Assembly: GCF_011806455.1 (NCBI RefSeq)
Contig: NZ_JAATOT010000001.1
Coordinates: 62,001 to 126,000 of the forward strand
Direction of reading: 5' to 3'
From: Celeribacter sp. HF31
Lineage (GTDB): Bacteria; Pseudomonadota; Alphaproteobacteria; Rhodobacterales; Rhodobacteraceae
Length of the DNA stretch: 64,000 nt
Shown: piece after piece, positions 1 through 7,607 of the stretch
Layout: each line of letters starts with the position of its first letter
Numbering within the stretch: position 1 is the stretch's first letter
The notes under the pieces: generated by a model
The model's input: only the letters and a program-made list of their open reading frames with translations
Database searches by the model: none
Told to the model about the DNA's origin: nothing
Position numbers and translations under genes: made by a program

Positions 1-583
1 TTCCACAAAGCGGGCCGACTGCGTCGATGAGTCCGGCGATCATCAAGGCCTTATGCGCCACGGTCTCGGGCGGGGTGTCGGGGGAAAGCGCCGTCACCAT
101 ATCGGCGAGACTGCGAATGTGAAACTGACAGGTGGCGGCAAAATATTCTGCCGGGCCGTCCAGACGTTGCGCCAGATCCTTGAGCCCGGTGGTGATCGCC
201 TGCGCGCGCGGTGCAGCACCGCGGTCCATGCGAAAATCCAGATAGGCGCGAAAGCGTTCGCGCAGATCGGGCAGGGTGAGCGCGCCACGGTCGCGCAGCT
301 CTTCGAGGCGGGAGGCCAAGGCATAACGCGTCACCGCCGTCAAAAGCGCATCCTGCGTGGCAAAGTAATATTGCAGATTGCTGAGCCTCATATCGCAGCG
401 TCGCGCCAAGGCCCGAAAGCTCAGCCCGCTCACCCCCTCGGTGGCGAGGACCTCGACCGCTTCATCAAGCACCTTGACCACCGTCGCCCGGCTTCGGTTT
501 GAGGGCGCCGCGACGCCGTAGACCTCGCTGGCTGTTGCGCCGGTTTTCAACTGGTCGATCAAGGCATCAAGGGAAATGGACAT
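1..583 (-). CDS. TetR/AcrR-family transcriptional regulator (C-terminus cut by window edge)
   Basis: The gene reads leftward from an ATG at 583 and stays open to base 1, so its C-terminus is missing. The visible 194 residues begin MSISLDALIDQL and, after a ~30-residue lead, show a TetR-type helix-turn-helix: VLATEGVSGLSFRALARRC followed by SNLQYYFATQDALL. That Y-Y-F followed by a helix is the hallmark of TetR DNA-binding domains. The rest is helical and ligand-binding in type, with no effector recognisable. Its target is unknown; TetR proteins usually repress a neighbouring gene. The sugar phosphorylase at 709-2457 lies upstream of it on the same strand and so is not divergent. The family call is firm. 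Confidence 0.8.
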   Translation of the reverse strand, partial: MSISLDALIDQLKTGATASEVYGVAAPSNRSRATVVKVLDEAVEVLATEGVSGLSFRALARRCDMRLSNLQYYFATQDALLTAVTRYALASRLEELRDRGALTLPDLRERFRAYLDFRMDRGAAPRAQAITTGLKDLAQRLDGPAEYFAATCQFHIRSLADMVTALSPDTPPETVAHKALMIAGLIDAVGPLCG

Positions 584-708
584 CGTGAAATCTCTGTAAA
601 CGTCGTGGGGGGCGCACAGCCCCTACTGCGTCGCACCGGAGAGGTCAATCTCTGCGCGAAAAAGGGCGCCCGCGATGGACGCCCCCTTTCATCATGCTTA
701 TGCGGTCC

Positions 709-2457
709 TCAAAGCCGGTTGGAAATCCAGCGGCATTGATAGGGCGCAAAATTGATGTTGGGTTTTGAAAGGTCGATTTTCTCGCCCGTCAACAGATCGT
801 ACCAGGCCTCGCCGTCGATCAGGTTGATCGCGATATGCGGCACCTCGACCTCTTTGTCGGTCACATTGTGCAGCGCGAAAATCGACTGGTCCCGCTCCGG
901 CGACTGGCGCCAGATGCCGAACATGTTGTCGTTCAACTGCATGGTGAATTGCGTGGCGTTCGGATGGAACGCCTGTTGGTTGATGCGAATGGCGATCCGG
1001 CGTTTCATCTCGGCCAGCACCTGGGCGTTCTGGCTTTCGGGATCGTCCAAAAGCGCGCGCAGTTCCGGGTAATCCCAGCGATGGCGGTTGATCGCGCGTT
1101 TCACGCCGGTCTTCTCGACGCCCGCGTGGTCGTTGTGGGTCGCCAAAAGCGAATGGATGTAGAAGGCGGGCACACCTTCGAGCGCCATGACGATGCTTTG
1201 CGAACAGAGGAAGCGGTCCACTTGGTGCCCGTCTTCACCCTTGGCAATCGTGCCTTTGAGCGCATCGAAATAGGTGATGTTCAGCTCGTAGGGTTTTTCA
1301 GAGCCGTCGGGCAGGGCGCGCATCGACACAAGGCCACCAAAATCGCGCACGCATTGGATCACCTCGCCAAGCTCTTCGGGCGCCAAAAGCCCCTCGGCCC
1401 CGCGCACCCCGATGCCGTCGTGAGAGGCGGCAAAGTTCAGATAGGCACAGCCCAACTGCGCCGGCGGCATCCGCATCAGCCATTGGTTGAGATAGGTCGA
1501 GGTGCCGGACAGAAGCGCGTGCAGCAACAAAGGCGGCAGCGAGAAGTTGTAGATCATATGCGCTTCGTTGCGGTTGCCGAAATAGCTCAGGTTTTCGGCA
1601 TTGGGCACGTTGGTCTCGGTCAGGAGCACCACGCGTTCCTCGGCGTAGTCGCAGAGCAACCGCATCAACCGCACGATGGCGTGGGTCTGCGGCAGGTGGA
1701 TGCAGGTCGTGCCCAACTCTTTCCAGACAAAGGCCACGGCATCGAGCCGGACGATCCGCACGCCATTGTCGACATGCAGCCGCATGATGCGCAGGAATTC
1801 GAACAACACCTCAGGGTTCTTGAAATCCACGTCGATCTGGTCGTGGCTAAACGTACACCAAACGTGCTTCGGCCCGTTCACCGTATTGACTTCGCGCAGC
1901 AAGGGCGAGGTGCGGGGCCGCGTCACCATGGACAAATCGTCGTCGGGCGAGGCCTCGACAAAGAATTTGTCATAGGGCTCGTGGCCCTGACGATACTCAG
2001 AGAACCAGGTCGACATGGACGACACATGGTTCAGCACCAGATCGGACATCAGCCGAAACTCGCTTCCGATGCGCTGAATATCGGCCCAGTCACCAAGCTG
2101 GCTGTTCACTTGGCGATAATCGGTCACCGCAAACCCGTCGTCGGAGGTAAACGGAAAGAACGGCAGGATATGCACGCCATGCACCACGCCCTTGAGATAG
2201 CGATTGAGGAAATCGCGCAACAAATCGAGCGGCTTGTGCTGGCCGTCGATCAGCGAGTTGCCGTAGGTGATGACCAAAGTGTCGGTCTCATTCCAAAGGC
2301 TGTTGCCCGGCGCGCGGGCGCGGCTTCGCGGCTTGGTCCCCTCGGGCCAAAAGGCGTCCATGATCTGGTCGGCAAGCCGTTTGCTGTCCTGATCCGGGTA
2401 AATCTGTTCGATCAAGGCGCGCAGGCGCGTTGAGAATTGCGAAGATGGTTTTGCCAT
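709..2457 (-). CDS. GH13 subfamily 18 sugar phosphorylase (sucrose / glucosylglycerate phosphorylase type)
   Basis: A 582-residue alpha-amylase-fold enzyme. Visible motifs are LMSDLVLNHVS (region I), VRIVRLDAVAFV carrying the nucleophile Asp (region II), VLLTETNVPN with the acid/base Glu (region III) and NFAASHDGIGVRG (region IV). This set and spacing match GH13_18, whose members reversibly phosphorolyse sucrose, glucosylglycerate or glucosylglycerol to glucose 1-phosphate. At this length, with the N-terminal IYPDQDSKRLADQI segment, a glucosylglycerate-type phosphorylase is plausible, but substrate cannot be read from sequence alone. No signal peptide is seen, so it should be cytoplasmic. The start at 2457 is chosen because AGGGGAA lies just upstream; an open frame extends 30 codons further without a ribosome site. 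It has no sugar transporter beside it. Confidence 0.82.
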   Translation of the reverse strand: MAKPSSQFSTRLRALIEQIYPDQDSKRLADQIMDAFWPEGTKPRSRARAPGNSLWNETDTLVITYGNSLIDGQHKPLDLLRDFLNRYLKGVVHGVHILPFFPFTSDDGFAVTDYRQVNSQLGDWADIQRIGSEFRLMSDLVLNHVSSMSTWFSEYRQGHEPYDKFFVEASPDDDLSMVTRPRTSPLLREVNTVNGPKHVWCTFSHDQIDVDFKNPEVLFEFLRIMRLHVDNGVRIVRLDAVAFVWKELGTTCIHLPQTHAIVRLMRLLCDYAEERVVLLTETNVPNAENLSYFGNRNEAHMIYNFSLPPLLLHALLSGTSTYLNQWLMRMPPAQLGCAYLNFAASHDGIGVRGAEGLLAPEELGEVIQCVRDFGGLVSMRALPDGSEKPYELNITYFDALKGTIAKGEDGHQVDRFLCSQSIVMALEGVPAFYIHSLLATHNDHAGVEKTGVKRAINRHRWDYPELRALLDDPESQNAQVLAEMKRRIAIRINQQAFHPNATQFTMQLNDNMFGIWRQSPERDQSIFALHNVTDKEVEVPHIAINLIDGEAWYDLLTGEKIDLSKPNINFAPYQCRWISNRL

Positions 2458-2658
2458 TGGGCTTCCCCTGTCTTTTCTTTTTCGTAGATCAGACAGATTT
2501 GAGGGGTTCAATGCATGGGCCGGGGAAAGCGGCGCATTCCTGTGCAAATATTCAGGAAAGAGGAGAGGCTGTTCGCAAATTGCTCTATTTTTGAGCAGTC
2601 GAAACAGTTTCGGGTTTGCGCGGCCTGAATGAGCGGGTGAAGGACGGGTGTGACAGAC

Positions 2659-2808
2659 TCAGACGTGATCCCCAAGCGCCGTATCGATCAGCCAGCCACC
2701 GGGCCCTGCGATCCGATCGGGAAGCGCGACGATCATCACCTCGCGGATCGCGATGGTGGTCATGATGGCCAGAGCCAGTTGATCAAAGCTGATGTTGAAC
2801 AGGTCCAT
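2659..2808 (-). CDS. possible small hydrophobic protein, 49 aa
   Basis: A short frame reading MDLFNISFDQLALAIMTT and ending GDHV. It has a plausible ribosome site (GGGAG, eight bases before the ATG) and an amphipathic to hydrophobic centre (residues ~10-30). It stands alone in the 460-base gap between the sugar phosphorylase and truA. The function is unknown and no family is recognised. It is reported because the ribosome site and composition look gene-like; it could still be chance. The rest of this gap (2458-2658 and 2809-2919) shows no other gene or clear signal. Confidence 0.35.
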   Translation of the reverse strand: MDLFNISFDQLALAIMTTIAIREVMIVALPDRIAGPGGWLIDTALGDHV

Positions 2809-2919
2809 AGCGATGCTCCCGAGTGTGACGGAACAAGGGCTGACAGCCAAATCGGGCCGAAATACGGCAGGCTTCGGGCGGCTTTGAGTAACTTTGCCAA
2901 AATGCGAAGTGACCTTGCG

Positions 2920-3690
2920 TCAGCTTTCGAAAGGATCATCCGGGTAGCCAACGCCCACCAGATAGAGACCCTCCGGCGGACAAACCGGCCCGCAGGCGGC
3001 GCGATCCTTGGCCTCCAGGGCGGCCGTCACATCCTCGGGCGACCAAGCGCCGGAACCGACACGTTCCAACGTGCCGACAAAGCTGCGCACTTGGTTGTGC
3101 AGGAAGGACCTCGCCCGGAAATAGAACCGAAATTCCTGCCCATAGGGGATGTCCGCGACCTCGACCCGCGCCTCGTCCAGCGTTTTCACCGGGCTGTCCG
3201 CCTGACACATGGTCGAGCGAAAAGTGGTGAAATCATGCAGGCCGATCAGCCGATCCGCCCCCGCCTGCATGGCATCCCGATCTAACTCATGGTTGACCCG
3301 CCACGCCAGCCCCGCGTCATGCACCAAAGGCGCGCGGCGCGACACCAGCCGGAACATATAGCGCCGCTCCAGCGCCGAAAACCGCGCGTGCCAATCGTCA
3401 TCCACGCGGGCCGCTTTCAGGATCGCCACAGGGTTGGGCTTCAGATGGTGGTTCAACGCCTCGCTCAATCGAAACGGATCCCAATCCTTCGCCATATCGC
3501 AGTGCGCCACCTGAGCGGTCGCATGCACCCCCGCGTCCGTGCGCCCGGCGGCCCCGATCCCGGGACAATCCGGTTCGAGTTTGCGCAAAGCCTCCTCCAC
3601 CGCCTGTTGCACGGACGGATGCTCTTTCTGGCGTTGCCAACCGGCAAAAGGCGCGCCGTTATATTCGATCAAAAGGGCGTATCTGGGCAT
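2920..3690 (-). CDS. truA: tRNA pseudouridine synthase A
   Basis: A 256-residue protein that converts uridines 38-40 of the tRNA anticodon stem-loop to pseudouridine. It starts [21 protein letters not shown], the typical TruA opening, and carries the catalytic segment [18 protein letters not shown] with the essential Asp in GRTDAGVH. Later family blocks are visible: the [10 protein letters not shown] region and [21 protein letters not shown] near the C-terminus. Length is normal for bacterial TruA. It is divergent from ycjX and not in an obvious operon. The call is secure. Confidence 0.97.
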   Translation of the reverse strand: MPRYALLIEYNGAPFAGWQRQKEHPSVQQAVEEALRKLEPDCPGIGAAGRTDAGVHATAQVAHCDMAKDWDPFRLSEALNHHLKPNPVAILKAARVDDDWHARFSALERRYMFRLVSRRAPLVHDAGLAWRVNHELDRDAMQAGADRLIGLHDFTTFRSTMCQADSPVKTLDEARVEVADIPYGQEFRFYFRARSFLHNQVRSFVGTLERVGSGAWSPEDVTAALEAKDRAACGPVCPPEGLYLVGVGYPDDPFES

Positions 3691-3798
3691 GTCGCGGCTT
3701 TAACGTGGCGGGGAGGGGACGTCCAGTCTTTCTCCCTTACAACCACGCGCGTGAGTGCCTATGTTGAACGCGTAAACATCCAAAACGGGGCGGCAGAT

Positions 3799-5202
3799 TT
3801 GATCCTCAACACGATTGCAGACCGGATTGTCCGGGGCGTTGAAACCGTTCAGGACGGGGTTCATGAGGCGCTGTTCGAGCCGGTGATCCGGCTGGGCGTC
3901 ACAGGCCTGTCGCGCGCGGGCAAAACCGTCTTCATCACCTCGCTCGTGGCCAATCTTCTGGACCGGGGCCGGATGCCGCAATTCGGCCCGTCCTCCGCAA
4001 TCACCGCCGCCTATCTGCAACCGCAGCCGGACGACACCGTGCCGCGGTTCGACTATGAAAGCCACCTCTCCGCACTCACCGCGCCCGAGCCGCATTGGCC
4101 CGAGAGCACGCGTGCCGTGTCCGAATTGCGGCTGTCGTTCAAGGTGAGACCTGCGGGGCTTTTGGGCGGTTTGACGGGTCAGAAAACCGTGCATCTCGAC
4201 ATTGTGGACTATCCCGGCGAATGGCTTTTGGATTTGGGCCTGATGGAGAAATCCTATGCCGAATGGTCCGCCGAGGCTTTGCAAGCTGCGCGTGATCGGG
4301 CGGGAGGTGAGGCGTTCCTTGCGGCGCTGGACGCCACTGATCCCAGCGCAAAACAGGACGAACCTGCCGCCAAATCCCTGGCGCATAGTTTCTCCGCCTA
4401 CCTGCAATCCGCCCGTGCGGCGGGCTATTCCGACTGCACGCCGGGGCGGTTCTTGCTTCCGGGGGAATTGGAAGGCTCACCTGTCCTGACCTTTGCCCCT
4501 CTGCCCGCGGGCGAGGCCCCGCGCGGCTCGCTGCACCGCGAATTCGAACGTCGTTTCGAGGCCTATAAGCGCGAAGTGGTGAAGCCCTTTTTCCGCGATC
4601 ATTTCTCTCGCATTGATCGCCAGATCGTTTTGGTCGACGCGCTGGGCGCGATCCATTCCGGGCCGAAAGCCGTCGAAGACCTGCGCCGCACCATGGCCGA
4701 TATTCTCTCCGCCTTCCGCCCCGGTCGGGTGGGGCGGATCATGTCTTTGCTCGGTCAGCACAAGGTCGAAAAAATCCTCTTTGCCGCCACCAAGGCGGAT
4801 CATATCCACCACAATCAACACCCGCGTTTGACCGCGATCATGGAGGCCTTGGTGCGCGATGCTCGTGACCGCGCCGATTTTGCTGGCGCGTCGACGCAGG
4901 CGATGTCCTTGGCGGCGCTTCGTGCGACGGTCGAGGAAACGATGGAGCATCAGGGCCAAAACCTCGAAGTGGTGCGGGGCATGACCGAAGGCGGCAAACA
5001 GGCGGCGTTTTATCCCGGTGAATTGCCCGAGGATCCGGCGCATATCCTGTCGCCCGCGCGCAAAGGGGCTGAGCGCTGGCTGGATGCGCAGTATGAAATC
5101 ATGAAATTCCGCCCCGCGCGGCTCACACTGCGTCCCGGCGAAGGACCGCCGCATATCCGGTTGGATCGCGCCGCCGAGTTTTTGATCGGAGATAAGCTAT
5201 GA
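3799..5202 (+). CDS. ycjX: YcjX-like P-loop GTPase-fold protein (DUF463)
   Basis: A 467-residue protein of the YcjX family. The N-terminal part has a clear Walker A, GVTGLSRAGKTVFITSLVAN, then HLDIVDYPGEWLLDLGLM resembling a Walker B/switch segment, and AATKADHIHHNQHPRL as a base-recognition (NKxD-like) motif. Family members are stress-associated and nearly always paired with a YcjF membrane protein, as here, where the stop overlaps the next start by four bases. The biochemical role is not established. The start is uncertain: the frame is open back to 3289, but homologues begin about 25 residues before the P-loop. That favours TTG at 3799, preceded by GGGGCGG; GTG at 3751 is the alternative. 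Confidence 0.88.
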   Translation: MILNTIADRIVRGVETVQDGVHEALFEPVIRLGVTGLSRAGKTVFITSLVANLLDRGRMPQFGPSSAITAAYLQPQPDDTVPRFDYESHLSALTAPEPHWPESTRAVSELRLSFKVRPAGLLGGLTGQKTVHLDIVDYPGEWLLDLGLMEKSYAEWSAEALQAARDRAGGEAFLAALDATDPSAKQDEPAAKSLAHSFSAYLQSARAAGYSDCTPGRFLLPGELEGSPVLTFAPLPAGEAPRGSLHREFERRFEAYKREVVKPFFRDHFSRIDRQIVLVDALGAIHSGPKAVEDLRRTMADILSAFRPGRVGRIMSLLGQHKVEKILFAATKADHIHHNQHPRLTAIMEALVRDARDRADFAGASTQAMSLAALRATVEETMEHQGQNLEVVRGMTEGGKQAAFYPGELPEDPAHILSPARKGAERWLDAQYEIMKFRPARLTLRPGEGPPHIRLDRAAEFLIGDKL

Positions 5203-6206
5203 CAGACAATCAGCCCAGTCGTGGTCCCATTCTGATCGAGCTGGACGAGGAGCCGACGATCACCCCCTCCACGGCCGAGCCGGTTCCCGATCTTGCGCCG
5301 CTTGCGCGGCCTGCCGCGATGGAGCGGGTGGCGGTGCTGGTTGGGCGCAAGCCCTCGGCTCTGGCGCGCTGGTTCTGGCGGCTCTTCGCGGCGCTTTTTG
5401 CCTTTACCGTTTCGATTGTGACCTATGACGCCATCATGGGGCTGATCGCGGCGCATCCCCTGTTGGGCTATGTCGCGCTTGGCCTGACGGGCGCCTTTGT
5501 CGTTGTTTTGGCCGCGATTGCGATCAGGGAATTGTCGGCCTTCGCGCGTCTCAAACGCATCGACACGCTGCAAAAGGCGGCAGTGGACGCGATGGGGACC
5601 GCCGATCTGAAAGCCGCGAAAGGCGTCGCCGACAAGCTTCTGTCGGTCTACGCCCATCGTTCGGAGCTGAACTGGGGCAAGGACAGGTTTCGCGAACGCG
5701 AAGCCGAGGTGTTCGATGCCGACGGGCTTTTGGGGCTGGCGGAAACGGAGCTTCTCGTGCCGCTCGACGCGAGCGCCCGTCGCGAGGTGGAAGCCGCCGC
5801 GCGTCAGGTCGCCACGGTCACCGCCCTTGTACCGCTGGCTTTGGCGGATGTGTTCACGGCGCTCACCGCCAACCTGCGCATGATCCGCCGGATTGCGGAG
5901 ATTTACGGCGGGCGTTCGGGGACGTTGGGCAGTTGGCGGGTGACGAAATCCGTGCTCACCCATCTGGTCGCGACCGGGGCGGTGGCCGTGGGCGATGACC
6001 TGATCGGCACCATGGCCGGCGGTGGCGTGATGGCCAAGGTCTCGCGTCGCTTCGGCGAAGGCGTGGTCAATGGCGCCCTGACCGCCCGCGTGGGCGTGGC
6101 CGCCATCGAAGTCTGCCGCCCGCTGCCGTTCATGAAGGCCAAGAAGCCGTCTGTCTCGGGCACGGTGAAGCGGGCTTTGACGGGGTTGTTCGACAGAGGT
6201 GAGTGA
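5199..6206 (+). CDS. ycjF: YcjF/TIGR01620 family membrane protein (DUF697)
   Basis: 335 residues. After a ~60-residue acidic, proline-rich cytoplasmic lead come two hydrophobic membrane segments, LFAALFAFTVSIVTYDAIMG and GYVALGLTGAFVVVLAAIAI. A long soluble, helix-rich domain follows and ends in the glycine-rich LVATGAVAVGDDLIGTMAGGG typical of DUF697. The ATG overlaps the ycjX stop (ATGA), so the two are translationally coupled and probably act together at the inner membrane. Length and arrangement match the family; the molecular function is unknown. 6207-6378 downstream shows no further gene. Confidence 0.9.
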   Translation: MTDNQPSRGPILIELDEEPTITPSTAEPVPDLAPLARPAAMERVAVLVGRKPSALARWFWRLFAALFAFTVSIVTYDAIMGLIAAHPLLGYVALGLTGAFVVVLAAIAIRELSAFARLKRIDTLQKAAVDAMGTADLKAAKGVADKLLSVYAHRSELNWGKDRFREREAEVFDADGLLGLAETELLVPLDASARREVEAAARQVATVTALVPLALADVFTALTANLRMIRRIAEIYGGRSGTLGSWRVTKSVLTHLVATGAVAVGDDLIGTMAGGGVMAKVSRRFGEGVVNGALTARVGVAAIEVCRPLPFMKAKKPSVSGTVKRALTGLFDRGE

Positions 6207-6378
6207 AGCGCGAGCGCATGACCGGGGGCAGGCGTAGGGGCTGTCGACGGCGCATTTTATCTTCGCAAAATCCTGGCGACATGAAGGCGAAACCTGCCGT
6301 CTCAAAATCGCCTGACCGAGGGACGGTCATGCGATGGCGCGGCGGACTGCGTCCTTGTTCCGCGCCAAGGCTCGGTAC

Positions 6379-6798
6379 TTAAAACAGCTTCGGCGGCGCG
6401 TCTTTCGGTTGGTCGCGTTGCATGATCCCCATGCGAAACGCTCGCCCGATGCGATGCGCCATTTCCGACCATTTGGCCGCCGTCTCCGGGTCCAGCTCGG
6501 CATTCAGCGTTTCGTCGAACAGCCCGAGCCACATGGCAAAATGATGCTCTTTCACCTCCGGCGCCATCAGGTGGACGCGCTGCGGAAAGCCGTCATATTG
6601 GCGTTCGTGCAGGATCGCGTTGCGCCAGAACCGGCCGATTTTCTCCTCATGCGCGGGCCAATCTTCGACATGGGCGCCGAACACCGGGGCGAGCTCGGGG
6701 TGCTGACGTACACCCGCATAGAAACGTGTGAGCACGCGGTCCATGTCCTCATGGCTGATCTCGAATTTCGGGGGCAGGGCGGAACGTGTCTCTGACAT
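6379..6798 (-). CDS. group III truncated hemoglobin
   Basis: 139 residues, the size of single-domain truncated globins. It starts MSETRSALPPKFEISHEDM. The helix run RVLTRFYAGVRQHPELAPVF, the WPAHEEKIGRFWRNAIL segment, and HLMAPEVKEHHFAMWLGLFD containing the proximal heme histidine fit group III (trHbP) globins. These bind O2, NO or peroxide-level ligands, and several are linked to microaerobic or nitrosative stress. A good ribosome site, AAAGGAGC, lies ahead of the ATG. Upstream is an AT-rich control region shared with the divergent four-Cys gene at 7091. Physiological role here is inferred only. Confidence 0.9.
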   Translation of the reverse strand: MSETRSALPPKFEISHEDMDRVLTRFYAGVRQHPELAPVFGAHVEDWPAHEEKIGRFWRNAILHERQYDGFPQRVHLMAPEVKEHHFAMWLGLFDETLNAELDPETAAKWSEMAHRIGRAFRMGIMQRDQPKDAPPKLF

Positions 6799-6810
6799 CA
6801 GGGGCTCCTT

Positions 6811-6830
6811 TAGAGCGTTTCTCTAAAGAT
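6811..6830. repeat. short imperfect palindrome upstream of the globin gene
   Basis: The bases CTTTAGAGCGTTTCTCTAAA form a near-perfect inverted repeat (TTTAGAG / CTCTAAA around CGTTT) just upstream of the globin start, over its ribosome site. The AGCGTTTC core recurs at 27480. It may be an RNA hairpin in the 5' leader or a degenerate intergenic palindrome. The function is unknown. Confidence 0.35.
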
Positions 6831-6958
6831 ATATTCTCGATGGTCTTTTTCCGCCAGTGCCGGAATGTCGCGCGTATTTCGACTGTTTTACTTTTTATTC
6901 CTGAGTGTTTTTGTTGTCGAGTAAATCTGTCAACTAATTGATTTTGTTTAATATTTTT

Positions 6959-6987
6959 CTTGATCTCTCTGTGCGCCACGCCTATAT
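6959..6987 (+). promoter_or_regulatory. RpoH (sigma-32)-type promoter for the four-Cys protein gene
   Basis: CTTG at 6959-6962, exactly 18 bases, then CCTATAT at 6981-6987. This is the alphaproteobacterial heat-shock promoter form. The same spacing occurs ahead of hsp20 (27946), trxB (minus strand, 32480) and groES (22215). It lies about 100 bases before the ATG at 7091, in a region with no other gene. TSS mapping has not been done. Confidence 0.6.
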
Positions 6988-7090
6988 CAATTTCAGCAAG
7001 GACGAAACGCCACCCATCGCAGGCAGCCATTCTCCCAGCCACTTCAGCCAAATAGCCAAAACCTATGAGCCCGAATTGGGGAGTATCACC

Positions 7091-7270
7091 ATGTCTGACA
7101 CAGCCTGCAAAACCTGCGCTTTCTTTGAAATCAAAGCCGCTGAAACCGACGCCAAGGGCGAATGCCGTTTCAATCCGCCGACCTTCCTGACCGAAGCGGA
7201 ACACAAGGGCATGTGGCCGGTGGTGAAATCCGACGATTGGTGTGGCCAGTTCGAACAGGACGCCGCCTGA
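7091..7270 (+). CDS. small four-cysteine protein, 59 aa
   Basis: It starts MSDTACKTCAFFEIKA behind GGGGAG. Cysteines fall as CKTC near the N-terminus, GECRF in the middle and DWCGQF near the end, a C-x2-C...C...C pattern able to hold Zn2+ or an iron-sulfur cluster. Aromatic and acidic residues follow each Cys. No named family is recognised with confidence. The gene has its own predicted heat-shock promoter and is closed by a strong hairpin terminator at 7366, so it is a single-gene unit. A redox or metal-linked stress role is plausible but is inference. The frame stays open upstream to 6938, but only this ATG has a ribosome site. Confidence 0.75.
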   Translation: MSDTACKTCAFFEIKAAETDAKGECRFNPPTFLTEAEHKGMWPVVKSDDWCGQFEQDAA

Positions 7271-7365
7271 AATTCCGCTATCCAGCCAGACAGCGACCGA
7301 AGCCAGGTCAGGCCCTTCACGGACCCCGGCCTGCCACGCGGCCCTCTCGCCAGAAAGCACATAAG

Positions 7366-7394
7366 AAAGGGACGTCGTTTAGCGTCCCTTTTTC
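7366..7394 (+). terminator. intrinsic terminator after the four-Cys gene
   Basis: AAGGGACG pairs with CGTCCCTT across a short loop, followed by a T run. It ends transcription from 7091. The rest of 7271-7607, ahead of ileS, shows no gene; only AAGGACA before the ileS start is recognisable. Confidence 0.85.
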
Positions 7395-7607
7395 CGTTTC
7401 GGTTTTCGCATGTCCCCCCTGTCAAGACGGGTTTACCGCCCGCAAGCCGCGTCCTATAAGGCGCTTATGACATTCATGGTCGCGATCATTATTCGAATTA
7501 TCAGCCCGGCGCTCTGATCCCAAAGATCCTACGAGCCGCCGGGACAAGGCGTATGGAAACCCGCGCCGCCCTCGAATTTTCCGACCATTCCTCCCAAGGA
7601 CAAAGAC

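Noticed and set aside
835..2433. Long open frame antisense to the GH13 phosphorylase
   Set aside because: No recognisable domain; the opposite frame has all catalytic motifs.
6960..6992. TTGAT...ATCAA read as an FNR site
   Set aside because: The half-sites are far more than four bases apart; the sequence fits a heat-shock promoter instead.
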